Shown: positions 46,301 through 58,500 of the stretch, piece by piece
Position numbering within the stretch: position 1 is the first letter of the stretch
Layout of the letters: each line of letters starts with the position of its first letter
Assembly (NCBI GenBank): GCA_029851415.1
Contig: CM056742.1
Location: 91,254,748-91,318,747 of the forward strand
Direction: 5' to 3'
DNA length: 64,000 nt
Origin: Eretmocerus hayati
Lineage: Eukaryota > Arthropoda > Insecta > Hymenoptera > Aphelinidae
Made by a program: the position numbers and the translations under genes
Notes under the pieces: generated by a model
Database searches by the model: none
What the model saw: the letters and a program-made list of their open reading frames with translations, nothing else
What the model was told of the DNA's origin: nothing

Positions 46301-47465
46301 GGTTTCTGAAAGTTTTCCGAAAGGTGTCACTGGAATCGGCCCGCCAAAACTCCCGCTGAAAGGTTTCTGAAAGGTTTCCGAAAGGTGTCCCTGGAATCGG
46401 CTTATCAAAACTTTCGGTGGAATGATCTGAAAGGTTCCCGAAAGGTGTCCCTGGGATCGGCTCATCAAAACTTTCAATGAAGGTTTTCTGAAAGGTTTCC
46501 GAAAGGTGTCCCTGGAATCGGCTCGTCAAAACTCTCGGTGGAACGTTCCTGAAAGGTTCCGGAAAAGTGTCCCTGGAATCGACTCGTCAAAACTTCCGGT
46601 GGAGGACTCTGGAAGGTTTCCGAAAGGTGTCCCTGGAATCGGCCCGCCAAAACTCTCGCTGAAAGGTTTCTGAAAGGTTTTCGAAAGGTGTCCCTGGAAT
46701 CGGCTCGTCAAAACTTTCGGTGAAGGGTTTCTGAAAGGTGTCCCCGGGATCGGCTCGTCGAAACTTTCGGTGAAGGGTTTCTGAAAGGTTTCCGGAAGGT
46801 GTACCTGGGATCAGTTCGTCAAAACTTTCGGTGAAGGGTTTCTGAAAGGTTCCCGGACGGTGTCCCTGGGATCGGCTCGTCAAAACTTTCGGTGAAGGGT
46901 TTCTGGAAGGTTTCCGAAAGCTGTCCCTGGAATCGGCCCGCGAAAACTTCCGCTGGAAGGTTTCTGAAAGTTTTCCGAAAGGTGTCACTGGAATCGGCCC
47001 GCCAAAACTCCCGCTTTGAGGTTTCTGAAAGGTTTCCGAAAGCTGTCCCTGGAATCGGCCCGCCAAAACTTCCGCTGGAAGGTTTCTGAAAGTTTTCCGA
47101 AAGGTGTCACTGGAATCGGCCCGCCAAAACTCCCGCTGAAAGGTTTCTAAAAGGTTTCCGAAAGGTGTCCCTGGAATCGGCTCGTCAAAACTCTTGGTGG
47201 AACGTTCCTGGAAGGTTCCGGAAAAGTGTCCCTGGAATCGGCTCGTCAAACCTTTCGGTGGAGGGTTTCTGGAAGGTTTCCGAAAGGTGTCCCTGGAATC
47301 GGCCCGCCAAAACTCTCACTGAAAGGTTTCTGAAAGGTTTCCGAAAGGTGTCCCTGAAATCGGCTCGTCAAAACTTTCGGTAAAGGGTTTCTGAAAGGTT
47401 TCCGAATGGTGTCCCTGGAATCGGCCCGTCAAAACTTTCGGTGACGGGTTTCTGAAAGGTTTCCG
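43366..47465. repeat. 4.1-kb higher-order unit, copy C2
   Basis: This is the second tandem copy of the 4.1-kb unit. Its last third (about 45.92-47.16 kb) recurs once more at about 50.37-51.61 kb with an offset of 4448. The neighbouring part from about 47.37 kb is shared with 12.66-13.4 kb and 52.7-53.4 kb. Confidence 0.8.
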
Positions 47466-50400
47466 GGAGGTGTCCCTGGAATCGGCCCGTCAAAACTTTC
47501 GGTGAAGGGTTTCTGAAAGGTTTCCGAAAGGTGTCTCTTGAATCGGCTCGTCAAAACTTTCGGTGGAAGGATCTGAAAGGTTTCCGAAAGGTGTCACAGG
47601 AATCGGCCCGCCAAAACATCCGCTGAAAGGTTTCTGAAAGGTTCCCGAAAGGTGTACCTGGAATCGGTTCGTCAAAACTTTCGGTAAAGGGTTTCTGAAA
47701 GGTTCCCGGAAGGTGTCCCTCTAATCAGCTCGTCGAATCTTTCGGTGAAGGGTTTCTAAAAGGTGTCCCTGGGATCGGCTCGTCGAAACTTTCGGTGAAG
47801 GGTTTCTGAAAGGTTTCCGAAAGGTGTACCTGGAATCGGTTCGTCAAAACTTTCGGTGAAGGGTTTCTGAAAGGTTTCCGGAAGGTGTCCCTGGGATCGG
47901 CTCGTCAAAACTTTCGGTGAAGGGTTTCTGAAAAGTTTCCGAAAGCTGTCCCTGGAATCGGCCCGCCAAAACTTCCGCTGAAAGGTTTCCGAAAGGTTTC
48001 CGAAAGGTGTCCCTGGAATCGGCTTATCAAAACTTTCGGTGGAATGATCTGAAAGGTTCCCGAAAGGTGTCCCTGGGATCGGCTCATCAAAACTTTCGAT
48101 GAAGGGCTTCTGAAAGGTTTCCGAAAGGTGTCCCTGGAATCGGCCCGCCAAAACTCCCGCTTTGAGGTTTCTGAAAGGTTTCCGAAAGCTGTCCCTGGAA
48201 TCGGCCCGCCAAAACTTCCGCTGGAAGGTTTGTGAAAGTTTTCCGAAAGGTGTCACTGGAATCGGCCCGAGAAAACTCCCGCTGAAAGGTTTCTGAAAGG
48301 TTTCCGAAAGGTGTCCCTGAAATCGGCTCGTCAAAACTTTCGGTGAAGGGTTTCTGAAAGGTTTCCGAATGGTGTCCCTGGAATCGGCCCGTCAAAACTT
48401 TCGCTGAGAGTTTTCTGAAAGGTTCCCGGAAGGTGTACCTGGAATCGGTTCGTCAAAACTTTCGGTAAAGGGTTTCTGAAAGGTTCCCGGAAGGTGTACC
48501 TGGAATCGGTTCGTCAAAACTTTCGGTAAAGGGTTCCTGAAAGGTTCCCGAAAGGTGTCCCTGGAATCGGCTGGTCAAAACTTTCGCTGAAAGGTTTCTG
48601 AAAGGTTCCCGGAAGGTGTCCCTGGAATTGACACGCCAAAACTTTCGGCGAAGGGTTTCTTAATGGTTTCCGAAAGGTGTCCCTGGAATCGGCTCGTCAA
48701 AACATTCGGTGGAATGATCTGAAAGGTTCCCGAAAGGTGTCCCTCTAATCAGCTCGTCAAAACTTTCGGTGAAGGGTTTCTGAGAGGTATCCCTGGGATC
48801 GGCTCGTCGAAACTTTCGGTGAAGGGTTCTGAAAGGTTTCCGGAAGGTGTACCTGGGATCGGTTCGTCAAAACTTTCGGTGAAGGGTTTCTGAAAGGTTT
48901 CCGGACGGTGTCCCTGGGATCGGCTCGTCAAAACTTTCGGTGAAGGGTTTCTGGAAGGTTTCCGAAAGCTGTCCCTGGATTCGGCCCGCGAAAACTTCCG
49001 CTGGAAGGTTTCTGAAAGGTTTCCGGAAGCTGTCCCTGGAATCGGCCCGCCAAAACTTCCGCTGGAAGGTTTCTGAAAGTTTTCCGAAAGGTGTCACTGG
49101 AATCGGCCCGAGAAAACTCCCGCTGAAAGGTTTCTGAAAGGTTTCCGAAAGGTGTCCCTGGAATCGGCCCGTCTAAACTTTCGCTGAGAGGTTTCTGAAA
49201 CGTTCCCGAATGTTGTCCCTGGAATCGGCTCGTCAAAACTTTCGGTGGAATGATCTGAAAGGTTTCCGAAAGGTGTCCCTGGAATTGACCCGCCAAAACT
49301 TTCGGTGAAGGGTTTCTAAAAGGTTTCCGAGAGGTGTCACTCGAATCGGCCCGTCAAAACATCCGGTGAAAGGTTTCTGAAAGGTTCCCGAAAGGTGTAC
49401 CTGGAATCGGTTCGTCAAAACTTTCGGTAAAGGGTTCCTGAAAGGTTCCCGAAAGGTGTCCCTGGAATCGGCTGGTCAAAACTTTCGCTGAAAGGTTTCT
49501 GAAAGGTTCCCGGAAGTCGTCCCTGGAATTGACCCGCCAAAACTTTCGGCGAAGGGTTTCTAAATGGTTTCCGAAAGGTGTCCCTGAAATCGGCTCGTCA
49601 AAACATTCGGTGGAATGATCTGAAAGGTTCCCGAAAGGTGTCCCTCTAATCAGCTCGACAAAACTTCCGGTGGAGGGTTTCTGAAAGGTGTCCCTGGGAT
49701 CGGCTCGTCGAAACTTTCGGTGAAGGGTTTCTGAAAGGTTTCCGGACGGTGTCCCTAGAATCGGCCCGCCAAAACTTCCGCTGGAAGGTTTCTGAAAGTT
49801 TTCCGAAAGGTGTCACTGGAATCGGCCCGCCAAAACTCCCGCTTTGAGGTTTCTGAAAGGTTTCCGAAAGCTGTCCCTGGAATCAGCCCGCCAAAACTTC
49901 GGCTGGAAGGTTTCTGAAAGTTTTCCGAAAGGTGTCACTGGAATCGGCCCGTCAAAACTCCCGCTGAAAGGTTTCTGAAAGGTTTCCGAAAGGTGTCCCT
50001 GAAATCGGCTCGTCAAAACTTTCGGTGAAGGGTTTCTGAAAGGTTTCCGAATGGTGTCCCTGGAATCGGCCCGTCAAAACTTCCGGTGAGAGGTTTCTGA
50101 AACGTTCCCGAATGGTGTCCCTGGAATCGGCTCGTCAAAACTTTCGGTGGAATGATCTGAAAGGTTTCCGAAAGGTGTCCCTTGAATCGGCTCGTCAAAT
50201 CTTTCGGTTGAAGGATCTGGAAGGTTTCCGGAAGGTGTCACTGGAATCGGCCCGCCAAAACATCCGCTGAAAGGTTTCTGAAAGGTTCCCGAAAGGTGTA
50301 CCTGGGATCGGTTCGTCAAAACTTTCGGTAAAGGGTTTCTGAAAGGTTCCCGAAAGGTGTCCCTGGAATCGGCTGGTCAAAACTTTCGCTGAAAGGTTTC

Positions 50401-52509
50401 TGAAAGGTTCCCGGAAGGTGTCCCTGGAATTGACCCGCCAAAACTTTCGGTGAAGGGTTTCTTAAAGGTTTCCGAAAGGTGTCCCTGGAATCGGCTCGTC
50501 AAAACATTCGGTAGAATGATCTGAAAGTTTCCCGAAAGGTGTCCCTCTAATCAGCTCGTCAAAACTTTCGGTGAAGGGTTTCTGAAAGGTTTCCCTGGGA
50601 TCGGCTCGTCGAAACTTTCGGTGAAGGGTTTCTGAAAGGTTTCCGGAAGGTGTACCTGGAATCGGTTCGTCAAAACTTTCGGTGAAGGGTTTCTGAGAAG
50701 TTTCCGAAAGCTGTCCCTGGAATCGGCCCGCCAAAACTTCCGCTGGAAGGTTTCTGAAAGTTTTCCGAAAGGTGTCACTGGAATCGGCCCGCCAAAACTC
50801 CCGCTGAAAGGTTTCTGAAAGGTTTCCGAAAGGTGTCCCTGGAATCGGCTTATCAAAACTTTCGGTGGAATGATCTGAAAGGTTCCCGAAAGGTGTCCCT
50901 GGGATCGGCTCATCAAAACTTTCAATGAAGGTTTTCTGAAAGGTTTCCGAAAGGTGTCCCTGGAATCGGCTCGTCAAAACTCTCGGTGGAACGTTCCTGA
51001 AAGGTTCCGGAAAAGTGTCCCTGGAATCGACTCGTCAAAACTTCCGGTGGAGGACTCTGGAAGGTTTCCGAAAGGTGTCCCTGGAATCGGCCCGCCAAAA
51101 CTCTCGCTGAAAGGTTTCTGAAAGGTTTTCGAAAGGTGTCCCTGGAATCGGCTCGTCAAAACTTTCGGTGAAGGGTTTCTGAAAGGTGTCCCCGGGATCG
51201 GCTCGTCGAAACTTTCGGTGAAGGGTTTCTGAAAGGTTTCCGGAAGGTGTACCTGGGATCAGTTCGTCAAAACTTTCGGTGAAGGGTTTCTGAAAGGTTC
51301 CCGGACGGTGTCCCTGGGATCGGCTCGTCAAAACTTTCGGTGAAGGGTTTCTGGAAGGTTTCCGAAAGCTGTCCCTGGAATCGGCCCGCGAAAACTTCCG
51401 CTGGAAGGTTTCTGAAAGTTTTCCGAAAGGTGTCACTGGAATCGGCCCGCCAAAACTCCCGCTTTGAGGTTTCTGAAAGGTTTCCGAAAGCTGTCCCTGG
51501 AATCGGCCCGCCAAAACTTCCGCTGGAAGGTTTCTGAAAGTTTTCCGAAAGGTGTCACTGGAATCGGCCCGCCAAAACTCCCGCTGAAAGGTTTCTGAAA
51601 GGTTTCCGAAAGGTGTCCCTGAAATCGGCTCGTCAAAACTTTCGGTGAAGGGTTTCTGAAAGGTTTCCGAATGGTGTCCCTGGGATCGGTTCGTCAAAAC
51701 TTTCGGTGAAGGGTTTCTGAAAGGTTTCCGGACGGTGTCCCTGGGATCGGCTCGTCAAAACTTTCGAAGAAGGGTTTCTGGAAGGTTTCCGAAAGCTGTC
51801 CCTGGAATCGGCCCGCGAAAACTTCCGCTGGAAGGTTTCTGAAAGTTTTCCGAAAGGTGTCACTGGAATCGGCCCGCCAAAACTCCCGCTTTGAGGTTTC
51901 TGAAAGGTTTCCGAAAGCTGTCCCTGGAATCGGCCCGCCAAAACTTCCGCTGGAAGGTTTCTGAAAGTTTTCCGAAAGGTGTCACTGGAATCGGCCCGCC
52001 AAAACTCCCGCTGAAAGGTTTCTGAAAGGTTTCCGAAAGGTGTCCCTGAAATCGGCTCGTCAAAACTTTCGGTGAAGGGTTTCTGAAAGGTTTCCGAATG
52101 GTGTCCCTGGAATCGGCCCGTCAAAACTTTCGCTGAGAGGTTTCTGAAACGTTCCCGAATGGTGTCCCTGGAATCGGCTCGTCAAAACTTTCGGTGGAAT
52201 GATCTGAAAGGTTTCCGAAAGGTGTCCCTTGAATCGGCTCGTCAAATCTTTCGGTGGAAGGATCTGGAAGGTTTCCGAAAGGTGTCACTGGAATCGGACC
52301 GCCAAAACATCCGCTGAAAGGTTTCTGAAAGGTTCCCGAAAGGTGTACCTGGGATCGGTTCGTCAAAACTTTCGGTAAAGGGTTTCTGAAAGGTTCCCGA
52401 AAGGTGTCCCTGGAATCGGCTGGTCAAAACTTTCGCTGAAAGGTTTCTGAAAGGTTCCCGGAAGGTGTCCCTGGAATTGACCCGCCAAAACTTTCGGTGA
52501 AGGGTTTCT

Positions 52510-55500
52510 AAAAGGTTTCCGAAAGGTGTCCCTGGAATCGGCTCGTCAAAACTCTTGGTGGAACGTTCCTGGAAGGTTCCGGAAAAGTGTCCCTGGAATC
52601 GGCTCGTCAAACCTTTCGGTGGAGGGTTTCTGGAAGGTTTCCGAAAGGTGTCCCTGGAATCGGCCCGCCAAAACTCTCACTGAAAGGTTTCTGAAAGGTT
52701 TCCGAAAGGTGTCCCTGAAATCGGCTCGTCAAAACTTTCGGTAAAGGGTTTCTGAAAGGTTTCCGAATGGTGTCCCTGGAATCGGCCCGTCAAAACTTTC
52801 GGTGACGGGTTTCTGAAAGGTTTCCGGGAGGTGTCCCTGGAATCGGCCCGTCAAAACTTTCGGTGAAGGGTTTCTGAAAGGTTTCCGAAAGGTGTCTCTT
52901 GAATCGGCTCGTCAAAACTTTCGGTGGAAGGATCTGAAAGGTTTCCGAAAGGTGTCACAGGAATCGGCCCGCCAAAACATCCGCTGAAAGGTTTCTGAAA
53001 GGTTCCCGAAAGGTGTACCTGGAATCGGTTCGTCAAAACTTTCGGTAAAGGGTTTCTGAAAGGTTCCCGGAAGGTGTCCCTCTAATCAGCTCGTCGAATC
53101 TTTCGGTGAAGGGTTTCTAAAAGGTGTCCCTGGGATCGGCTCGTCGAAACTTTCGGTGAAGGGTTTCTGAAAGGTTTCCGAAAGGTGTACCTGGAATCGG
53201 TTCGTCAAAACTTTCGGTGAAGGGTTTCTGAAAGGTTTCCGGAAGGTGTCCCTGGGATCGGCTCGTCAAAACTTCCGGTGAAGGGTTTCTGAAAAGTTTC
53301 CGAAAGCTGTCCCTGGAATCGGCCCGCCAAAACTTCCGCTGAAAGGTTTCCGAAAGGTTTCCGAAAGGTGTCCCTGGAATCGGCTTATCAAAACTTTCGG
53401 TGGAATGATCTGAAAGGTTCCCGAAAGGTGTCCCTGGGATCGGCTCATCAAAACTTTCGATGAAGGGCTTCTGAAAGGTTTCCGAGAGGTGTCCCTGGAA
53501 TCGGCTCGTCAAAACTCTTGGTGGAACGTAGCTGAAAGGTTCCGGAAAAGTGTCCCTGGAATCGGCTCGTCAAAACTTTCGGTGGAGGGTTTCTGGAAGG
53601 TTTCCGAAAGGTGTCCCTGGAATCGGCCCGCCGAAACTCTCGCTGAAAGGTTTCTGAGAGGTTTCCGAATGGTGTCCCTGGAATCGGCCCGTCAAAACTT
53701 TCGGTGACGGGTTTCTGAAACGTTCCCGAATGGTGTCCCTGGAATCGGCTCGTCAAAACTTTCGGTGGAATGATCTGACGTGTTCCGGAAGGTGTCCCTT
53801 GAATCGGCTCGTCAATTCTTTCGGTGGAAGGATCTGGAAGGTTTCCGAAAGGTGTCACTGGGATCGGCCCGCCAAAACATCCGCTGAAAGGTTTCTGAAA
53901 GGTTCCCGAAAGGTGTACCTGGAATCGGTTCGTCAAAACTTTCGGTGAAGGGTTTCTGAAAGGTTCCCGAAATGTGTCCCTGGAATCGGCTGGTCAAAAC
54001 TTTCGCTGAAAGGTTTCTGAAAGGTTGCCGGAAGGTGTCCCTGGAATCGACCTGCCAAAACTTTCGGTGAAGGGTTTCTGAAAGGTTTCCGAAAGGTGTC
54101 CCTGAAATCGGCTCGTCAAAACATTCGGTGGAATGATCTGAAAGGTTCCCGAAAGGTGTCCCTCTAATCAGCTCGTCAAAACTTTCGGTGAAGGGTTTCT
54201 GAAAGGTGTCCCTGGGATCGGCTCGTCGAAACTTTCGGTGAAGGGTCTCTGAAAGGTTTCCGGAAGGTGTACCTGGAATCGGTTCGTCAAAACTTTCGGT
54301 GAAGGGTTTCTGAAAGGTTTCCGGACGGTGTCCCTGGGATCGGCTCGTCAAAACTTTCGGTGAAGGGTTTCTGAAAGGTTTCCGAAAGCTGTCCCTGGAA
54401 TCGGCCCGCCAAAACTTCCTCTGGAAGGTTTCTGAAAGTTTTCCGAAAGGTGTCCCTGAAATCGGCCCGCCAAAACTCCCGCTTTGAGGTTTCTGAAAGG
54501 TTTCCGAAAGCTGTTCCTGGAATCGGCCCGCCAAAACTCCCGCTGAAAGGTTTCTGAGAGGTTTCCGAAAGGTGTCCCTGAAATCGGCTCGTCAAAACTT
54601 TCGGTGAAGGGTTTCTGAAAGGTTTCCGAATGGTGTCCCTGAAATCGGCCCGTCAAAACTTTCGCTGAGAGGTTTCTGAAACGTTCCCGAATGGTGTCCC
54701 TGGAATCGGCTCGTCAAAACTTTCGGTGGAATGATCTGAAAGGTTCTCGGAAGGTGTCCCTGGGATCGGCTCATCAAAACTTTCGGTGAAGGGTTTCTGA
54801 AGGGTTTCCGAAAGCTGTCCCAGGAATCGGCCCGCCAAAACTTTCGGTGGAGGGTTTCTGAAAGGTTTCCGAAAGGTGTACCTGGAATTAGCCCGCCAAA
54901 ACTCTCGCTCAAAGGTTTCTGAAAGGTTTCCGAAAGGTGTCCCTGAAATCGGCTCGTCAGAACTTTCGGTGAAGGGTTTCTGAAAGGTTTCCGAATGGTG
55001 TCCCTGGAATCGGCCCGTCAAAACTTCCGCTGAGAGGTTTCTGAAACGTTCCCGAATGATGTCCCTGGAGTCGGCTGGTCAAAACTTTCGGTGAAGGGTT
55101 TCTGAAAGGTTTCCGGAAGGTGTCCCTGGAATCGGCCCGCCAAAACTCTCGCTGAAAGGTTTTAGGAAAGGTTCTCGAAAGGTCTCCCTGGAATCGGCTC
55201 GCCAAAACTTCGGCTAAAAGTATTCCGAAAGGTTCCCGAAAGGTGTCCCTGGAATCGGCTCGTCAAAACTTTCGGTGAAAGGTTTCTGAAGGGTTTCCGA
55301 GAGATGTCCCTGGAATCGACCCGCCAAAACTTTCAGTGAAGGGTTTCTGAAAGGTTTCCGGAAGGTGTCCCTGGAATCGGCTTATCAAAACTTTCGGTGG
55401 AATGATCTGAAAGGTTCCCGAAAGGTGTCCCTGGGATTGGCTCATCAAAACTTTCGGTGAAGGATTTCTGACAGGTTCTCGGAAGGTGTCCCTGGAATCG

Positions 55501-58500
55501 GCTCGTCAGAACTTTCGCTGAAAGGTTTCTGAAAGGTTCCCGGAAGATGTTCCTGGAATCGGCCCCCCCAAAACTTTCGGTGAAGGGTTTCTGGAAGGTT
55601 TCCGAAAGGTGTCTCTTGAATCGGCTCGTCAAAACTTTCGGTGGAAGGATCTGAAAGGTTTCCGAAAGGTGTCACTGGAATCGGCCCGCCAAAACATCCG
55701 CTGAAAGGTTTCTGAAAGGTTCCCGAAAGGTGTACCTGGAATCGGTTCGTCAAAACTTCCGGTAAAGGGTTTCTGGAAGGTTCCCGAAAGGTGTCCCTGG
55801 AATCGGCTGGTCAAAACTTTCGCTGAAAGGTTTCTGAAAGGTTCCCGGAAGGTGTCCCTGGAATTGACCCGCCAAAACTTTCGGTGAAGGGTTTCTAAAA
55901 GGTTTCCGAAAGGTGTCCCTGGGATCGGCTCGTCAAAACATTCGGTGGAATGATCTGGAAGGTTCCCGAAAGGTGTCCCTCTAATCAGCTCGTCGAAACT
56001 TTCGGTGAAGGGTTTCTGAAAGGTGTCCCTGGGATCGGCTCGTCGAAACTTTCGGTGAAGGGTTTCTGAAAGGTTTCCGAAAGGTGTACCTGGAATCGGT
56101 TCGTCAAAACTTCCGGTGAAGGGTTTCTGAAAGGTTTCCGGAAGGTGTCCCTGCGATCGGCTCGTCAAAACTTCCGGTGAAGGGTTTCTGAAAAGTTTCC
56201 GAAAGCTGTCCCTGGAATCGGCCCGCCAAAACTTCCGCTGGAAGGTTTCTGAAAGTTTTTCGAAAGGTGTAACTGGAATCGGCCCGCCAAAACTCCCGCT
56301 GAAAGGTTTCTGAGAGGTTTCCGAAAGGTGTCCCTGGAATCGGCTTATCAAAACTTTCGGTGGAATGATCTGAAAGGTTTCCGAAAGGTGTCCCTGGGAT
56401 CGGCTCATCGAAACTTTCGATGAAGGGTTTCTGAAAGGTTCCCGAAAGGTGTCCCTGGAATCGGCTCGTCAAAACTCTTGGTGGAACGTTCCTGAAAGGT
56501 TCCGGAAAAGTGTCCCTGGAATCAGCTCGTCAAAACTTTCGGTGGAGGGTTTCTGGAAGGTTTCCGAAAGGTGTCCCTGGAATCGGCCCGTCAAAACTCT
56601 CGGTGACGGGTTTCTGAAAGGTTTCCGGGAGGTGTCCCTGGAACCGGCTCGCGGAAAAATTCCGCTGAAAGGTTTCTGAGAGGTCCTCGAAAGGTGTCCC
56701 TGGAATCAGCTCGTCAAAACTTTCGGTGAAGGATTTCTGAGAGGTTCTCGAAAGGTCTCCCTGGAATCGGCTCGCCGAAACTTCCGCTGAAAGTATTCCG
56801 AAAGGTTCCCGAAAGGTGTCCCTGGAATCGGCTCGTCAAAACTTTCGGTGAAAGGTTTCTGAAGGGTTTCCGAGAGATGTCCCTGGAATCGACCCGCCAA
56901 AACTTTCAGTGAAGGGTTTCTGAAAGGTTTCCGAAAGGTGTCCCTGGAATCGGCTTATCAAAACTTTCGGTGGAATGATCTGAAAGGTTCCCGAAAGGTG
57001 TCCCTGGGATTGGCTCATCAAAACTTTCGGTGAAGGATTTCTGACAGGTTCTCGGAAGGTGTCTCTGGAATCGGCTCGTCAGAACTTTCGCTGAAAGGTT
57101 TCTGAAAGGTTCCCGGAAGATGTTCCTGGAATCGGCCCCCCCAAAACTTTCGGTGAAGGGTTTCTGGAAGGTTTCCGAAAGGTGTCTCTTGAATCGGCTC
57201 GTCAAAACTTTCGGTGGAAGGATCTGAAAGGTTTCCGAAAGGTGTCACTGGAATCGGCCCGCCAAAACATCCGCTGAAAGGTTTCTGAAAGGTTCCCGAA
57301 AGGTGTACCTGGAATCGGTTCGTCAAAACTTCCGGTAAAGGGTTTCTGGAAGGTTCCCGAAAGGTGTCCCTGGAATCGGCTGGTCAAAACTTTCGCTGAA
57401 AGGTTTCTGAAAGGTTCCCGGAAGGTGTCCCTGGAATTGACCCGCCAAAACTTTCGGTGAAGGGTTTCTAAAAGGTTTCCGAAAGGTGTCCCTGGGATCG
57501 GCTCGTCAAAACATTCGGTGGAATGATCTGGAAGGTTCCCGAAAGGTGTCCCTCTAATCAGCTCGTCGAAACTTTCGGTGAAGGGTTTCTGAAAGGTGTC
57601 CCTGGGATCGGCTCGTCGAAACTTTCGGTGAAGGGTTTCTGAAAGGTTTCCGAAAGGTGTACCTGGAATCGGTTCGTCAAAACTTTCGGTGAAGGGTTTC
57701 TGAAAGTTTTCCGAAAGGTGTCACTGGGATCGGCCCGCCAAAACTCCCGCTGAAAGGTTTCTGAAAGGTTTCCGAAAGGTGTCCCTGAAATCGGCTCGTC
57801 AAAACTTTCGCTGGAAGGTTTCTGAAAGGTTTCCGGAAGGTGTCCCTGGAATCGGCTTATCAAAACTTTCGGTGGAATGATCTGAAAGGTTCCCGAAAGG
57901 TGTCCCTCTAATCAGCTTGTCGAAACTTTCGGTAAAGGGTTTCTGAAAGGTTTCCGAATGGTGTCCCTGGAATCGGCCCGTCAAAACTTTCGGTGACGGG
58001 TTTCTGAAAGGTTCCCGAAAGGTGTCCCTGGAATCGGCTCGTCAAAACTCTTGGTGGAACGTTCCTGAAAGGTTCCGGAAAAGTGTCCCTGGAATCAGCT
58101 CGTCAAAACTTTCGGTGGAGGGTTTCCGGAAGGTTCCCGAAAGGTGTCCCTGGAATCGGCTGGTCAAAACTTTCGCTGAAAGGTTTCTGAAAGGTTCCCG
58201 GAAGGTGTCCCTGGAATTGACCCGCCAAAACTTTCGGTGAAGGGTTTCTAAAAGGTTTCCGAAAGGTGTCCCTGGGATCGGCTCGTCAAAACATTCGGTG
58301 GAATGATCTGGAAGGTTCCCGAAAGGTGTCCCTCTAATCAGCTCGTCGAAACTTTCGGTGAAGGGTTTCTGAAAGGTGTCCCTGGGATCGGCTCGTCGAA
58401 ACTTTCGGTGAAGGGTTTCTGAAAGGTTTCCGAAAGGTGTACCTGGAATCGGTTCGTCAAAACTTTCGGTGAAGGGTTTCTGAAAGTTTTCCGAAAGGTG